From NCBI GenBank assembly GCA_035308905.1, contig DATGFS010000030.1, forward strand, positions 1 through 64,000: a stretch of 64,000 bases of DNA, written 5' to 3'. The DNA comes from a bacterium (GTDB taxonomy: Bacteria; Sysuimicrobiota; Sysuimicrobiia; Sysuimicrobiales; Segetimicrobiaceae). The first letter of the stretch is position 1, and each line of letters starts with the position of its first letter. The position numbers were made by a program, and so were the translations under genes. The notes beneath the pieces are model-generated. The model was not told the origin of the DNA. It was given only the letters and a program-made list of their open reading frames with translations, and made no database searches. Below, piece by piece: positions 61,939-64,000 of the stretch.

Positions 61939-62796
61939 CTAAACGCCGCGCGGTGCTCCAACAAACCGTGCGTCCAGCCAGCGCCAGACTTCCCACAAGA
62001 CGTCGGCGCCAGCCCAGCCCAGGCACAGCCCGCCGAGCACCTCGGACGTCCAGTGATCGCCGAGATAGACTAAGGACAACGCCAGGACGGCGACAACGGC
62101 TACGCTCAAGGCGGGAACGCGTCGAAGCGCCGTGCCAGCGAACAATACCGTCCGTGTCACATGGCCGGACGGGAACCCGTACGGAGTGTACCCCTGCATC
62201 ACCGCTGTCAGCGCGAGAATCGTTCTAGTCACGGCGTCCCTGAAGAGCACGACCATCGCACAAGTGGCGAATGCTGCGACCGTCGGCCAGAGCGACAGGG
62301 GACGACGATGCCCATCCTGGAGGAGTATGATCGAGAGCCCGGCCGCAGCGATGAGGGCGATCGCGGCAACGGCGTTCGAAACCGACACATCCGAGATGAC
62401 GGGCGCATCCGCGAACCGCGGCACTTGAATCCTCAGGTCGGGGCCTGGGTGCACGATCACGTGCTCGAAATAGGCGGCAATCGCGCTAATACCAATCGCT
62501 CCAGCCGCCAGCAGCAGGAGCCTGCCGGCGTGCCAAACTTCACCGAGAAGTAGAACGAGAAGCCCGCTCGCAACGAGTCCCGGAATCATGATCGCGGCAT
62601 CTGCGAGAGAAACGAGATCGGCGGCGGCGCGGGCAGCACCCGGGAACGCATTCTGGATCGAGGTGTTCTGCATCGAAATCGTGATCGTGCGATCGATGCG
62701 CGCGGCGGCCGGCTGTCCGGATGCAATCCCCAGCACAGCGAACAGAAGGAGCGCAACGAGGAAGCGGATTGCGGCGGGACGGAGATGCCGGATCAT
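61939..62796 (-). CDS. PAP2-family membrane phosphatase
   Basis: 285 residues with about six membrane helices. The second PAP2 motif PSGHVTRT (near residue 207) and the third region YLGDHWTSEVLGG are present; the first Lys/Arg-Pro motif is only partial (HPGPDLR). Probably a lipid phosphatase such as undecaprenyl- or phosphatidate-phosphatase. It is the only intact gene inside the tRNA-bounded segment. Start ATG has a GTGAGAG site. Confidence 0.85.
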   Translation of the reverse strand: MIRHLRPAAIRFLVALLLFAVLGIASGQPAAARIDRTITISMQNTSIQNAFPGAARAAADLVSLADAAIMIPGLVASGLLVLLLGEVWHAGRLLLLAAGAIGISAIAAYFEHVIVHPGPDLRIQVPRFADAPVISDVSVSNAVAAIALIAAAGLSIILLQDGHRRPLSLWPTVAAFATCAMVVLFRDAVTRTILALTAVMQGYTPYGFPSGHVTRTVLFAGTALRRVPALSVAVVAVLALSLVYLGDHWTSEVLGGLCLGWAGADVLWEVWRWLDARFVGAPRGV

Positions 62797-62872
62797 CTCT
62801 CACCACTATAGCCGAAACGAACGCACCCGTCGGCGGCCTGAAGTCTCGTAAGGATCTGTTCTCAAACTGCGG

Positions 62873-63170
62873 CTAGTGAACCGGGAACGCTTTGGCGAGG
62901 CCGTCGAAGTATTTCTTGGCGAGATCGTCAAGTGGTACCGGTGGTTCCACAGGAACGGTCCAGCATGATCGACGTCGATGTAATTGTATTCCCACAGCGG
63001 GCTTGCCGAGCCGTCGTCGTGGAGAGGTACAGGCACAGCGGTGACGCCGATCATACTGGCTTCACGCGTCACCTGAACGGGCACGTACTGAGTGGAGTGC
63101 CACGCACTGTTCCAGTTGGCCGTCACCGTGCCAGTCCCGACGCCGTCGGCCTCGGCGCATCTCTACTCCA
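62873..63170 (-). pseudogene. Frameshifted fragment of an unknown protein
   Basis: Two overlapping minus-strand frames together read like one protein. The upstream one carries TANWNSAWHSTQYVPVQVT and PLWEYNYIDVDHAG; the other continues PVEPPVPLDDLAKKYFDG to a TAG at 62875. The switch is a +1/-1 change near 62950. The upstream frame begins right after an in-frame TAG with no start signal, so the N-terminus is also lost. The family is not recognised. Confidence 0.5.
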
Positions 63171-63939
63171 CGAGCGATCGTTGGGGGGCCGTGCAGGGAT
63201 TACCCCTGCTATTCTGAGGAGCGGAGAACTCCCCCGCGCAGAATATTCTGTGCTCACGGCCCCTGCCCGCAGTGTGGCAGACTGCAAGAATCGGAGGGAT
63301 CAATCGAGAGGTTATTATGACACCGGTCACTCGGCTTCGAACGTAGGTTTGGTTCCGCGAAGTCGCCCGTGGCGTAGGCCCGCGCGGGAATTGCCCCCTC
63401 AACGATCTAGAATCACCATCTGTAAACGGCGCGCTTGCCTGTTCCTCCTCGACGCGCTCAGTTGCGGTCCCCGCCGTGTCGCTGAGGTGGCCGTGGCGGC
63501 ACACGAGGCCCGAATCGCTCCGAGCCCCTTGCGCCGCGCCAAGGAGAGGCTCGGGGTCCGCTCGGTGAAACTCGGATTGCGCGCTGGATGGGCCTGGACA
63601 CTTTTCGCGTAAGCGCCTTCGGGCTGGCACAGTGCGCGCCTTCGGCAAAGGGGTGATTCTTGTCAAGGGGTTTGGCCCGCCATCGTTCGAAGGCGCGGCC
63701 CAGAAGTGTACAAAAAACAACCTCCCGCACGTCCGCGCGCGCGGATAATTGAGCGTTCGCCGGCACGGTCACTAGCTCCGCGGGGGCGTCTAAGGCACCA
63801 CCGCCGGCGACCACACTTTGTAGTCGAGCCAGTAGGTCACCTCAAACGAGGAGACACGACCTTCGAACCACAAAGGTTGCCAGTATTGGAGTCTAAACCG
63901 GAGGTCGAAAACTCGCTGGAGCCCTTGCCCTGCTTATCT
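63171..63939. other. 770 bp without a convincing gene
   Basis: Somewhat less GC-rich than the rest of the window. Several ORFs of 90-185 codons are open but have no Shine-Dalgarno, atypical composition (Pro/Arg/Ser-rich) and no recognisable domain. Probably decayed DNA of the integrated element. Confidence 0.5.
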
Positions 63940-63982
63940 TTGGTCGGGCCGGCCGGATTTGAACCGGCGACCACCTGAACCC
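63940..63982 (-). repeat. tRNA-side copy of the 43-bp direct repeat
   Basis: 3' part of the tRNA-Pro gene, identical to 61754-61796. The identity ends in the anticodon loop, a crossover site used by many tyrosine integrases. Confidence 0.85.
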
Positions 63983-64000
63983 CATTCAGGTGCGCTACCA
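63941..64000 (-). tRNA. tRNA-Pro(GGG), 3' part; 5' end beyond window
   Basis: Reads from the right edge leftward: D-loop remainder (TGGTAGCGCA), anticodon stem CCTGA with loop ATGGGGT (anticodon GGG) and TCAGG, T-arm GCCGG-TTCAAAT-CCGGC, acceptor strand CGGCCCG, A and an encoded CCA (63943-63941). The 5' acceptor strand is outside the window. Confidence 0.9.

Noticed and set aside
63163-63720. 185-codon minus-strand ORF in the scar
   Set aside because: No ribosome site, Arg/Pro/Ser-rich composition, no domain, and it overlaps the likely pseudogene end.

Overview
This is a bacterial, very GC-rich window (roughly 70 percent by eye) with Shine-Dalgarno-led genes, dense operons and dozens of 4-nt ATGA/GTGA stop-start overlaps. 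The housekeeping layout (YceD-rpmF-plsX-fabHDG-acpP-fabF-rnc, and recG-rsmD-coaD next to rpmB) is the Terrabacteria/Bacillota-like arrangement. Together with proBA, F420-type luciferase-like enzymes and many ABC importers it suggests an uncultured high-GC soil or thermophilic Terrabacteria lineage. No rRNA or other direct taxonomic marker is present, so this is an inference.

Layout. 1-4069: an SDR fragment at the edge, a secreted protein and proline synthesis proBA (+). 4070-9768: a minus-strand set of LysE exporter, HAD phosphatase and an AttEFGH-like ABC system (FtsX, FtsX, ATPase, and a lipocalin/CrtC-like protein with an FtsX-like N-terminus). 9798-17309: HIT protein, RNase III and the type II fatty acid synthesis operon down from a consensus promoter in front of YceD and rpmF. 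17567-18051: rpoZ with a small overlapping unknown gene. 18103-22648: coaD, rsmD, recG, rpmB and hslO. 22774-31566: a ten-gene thiamine salvage operon behind a TPP riboswitch with a terminator hairpin: a thiXYZ-type importer, an M20 formylaminopyrimidine deformylase candidate, tenA, thiW, thiM, thiE, thiL and thiD. These would cover import of pyrimidine and thiazole precursors through to TPP; thiC and thiG are not in the window.

31584-38624: an M19 dipeptidase, a basic protein, an AIR-synthase-family protein, a solitary Lrp ligand-binding domain, a sugar oxidoreductase/aminotransferase pair, a START-like protein, an SDR and a TGS-domain GTPase. 38637-50202: a livKHMGF-type importer with a GNAT protein, two LLM oxidoreductases, a class III aminotransferase, a dihydroorotate dehydrogenase, a CoxG-like protein and a cyclic amidohydrolase. 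50278-54935: methylcrotonyl-CoA carboxylase (three separate polypeptides) with HMG-CoA lyase, the lower leucine pathway. 55015-61751: a zinc dehydrogenase, an LsrF-like aldolase, a secreted repeat protein, a lytic transglycosylase, a TPP-dependent enzyme, a GAF protein and a small ORF. 61754-64000: a 43-bp direct repeat of the 3' half of tRNA-Pro(GGG) brackets about 2.2 kb holding a PAP2 phosphatase and gene debris, which looks like the scar of a tRNA-targeted integrative element.

The most unusual signal is a dispersed element of about 66 bp (22 codons). It is free of stops in the frames used and lies in or at the ends of unrelated genes: the ProB N-terminus, the linker of the AttH-like protein, the N-termini of two ABC components, an FtsX loop, and a tandem array between thiD and hslO that replaces the thiD C-terminus. 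Other points worth checking are the tRNA-bounded scar, a secreted protein with three 17-residue repeats and two CxxC pairs, and a 39-nt perfect palindrome.
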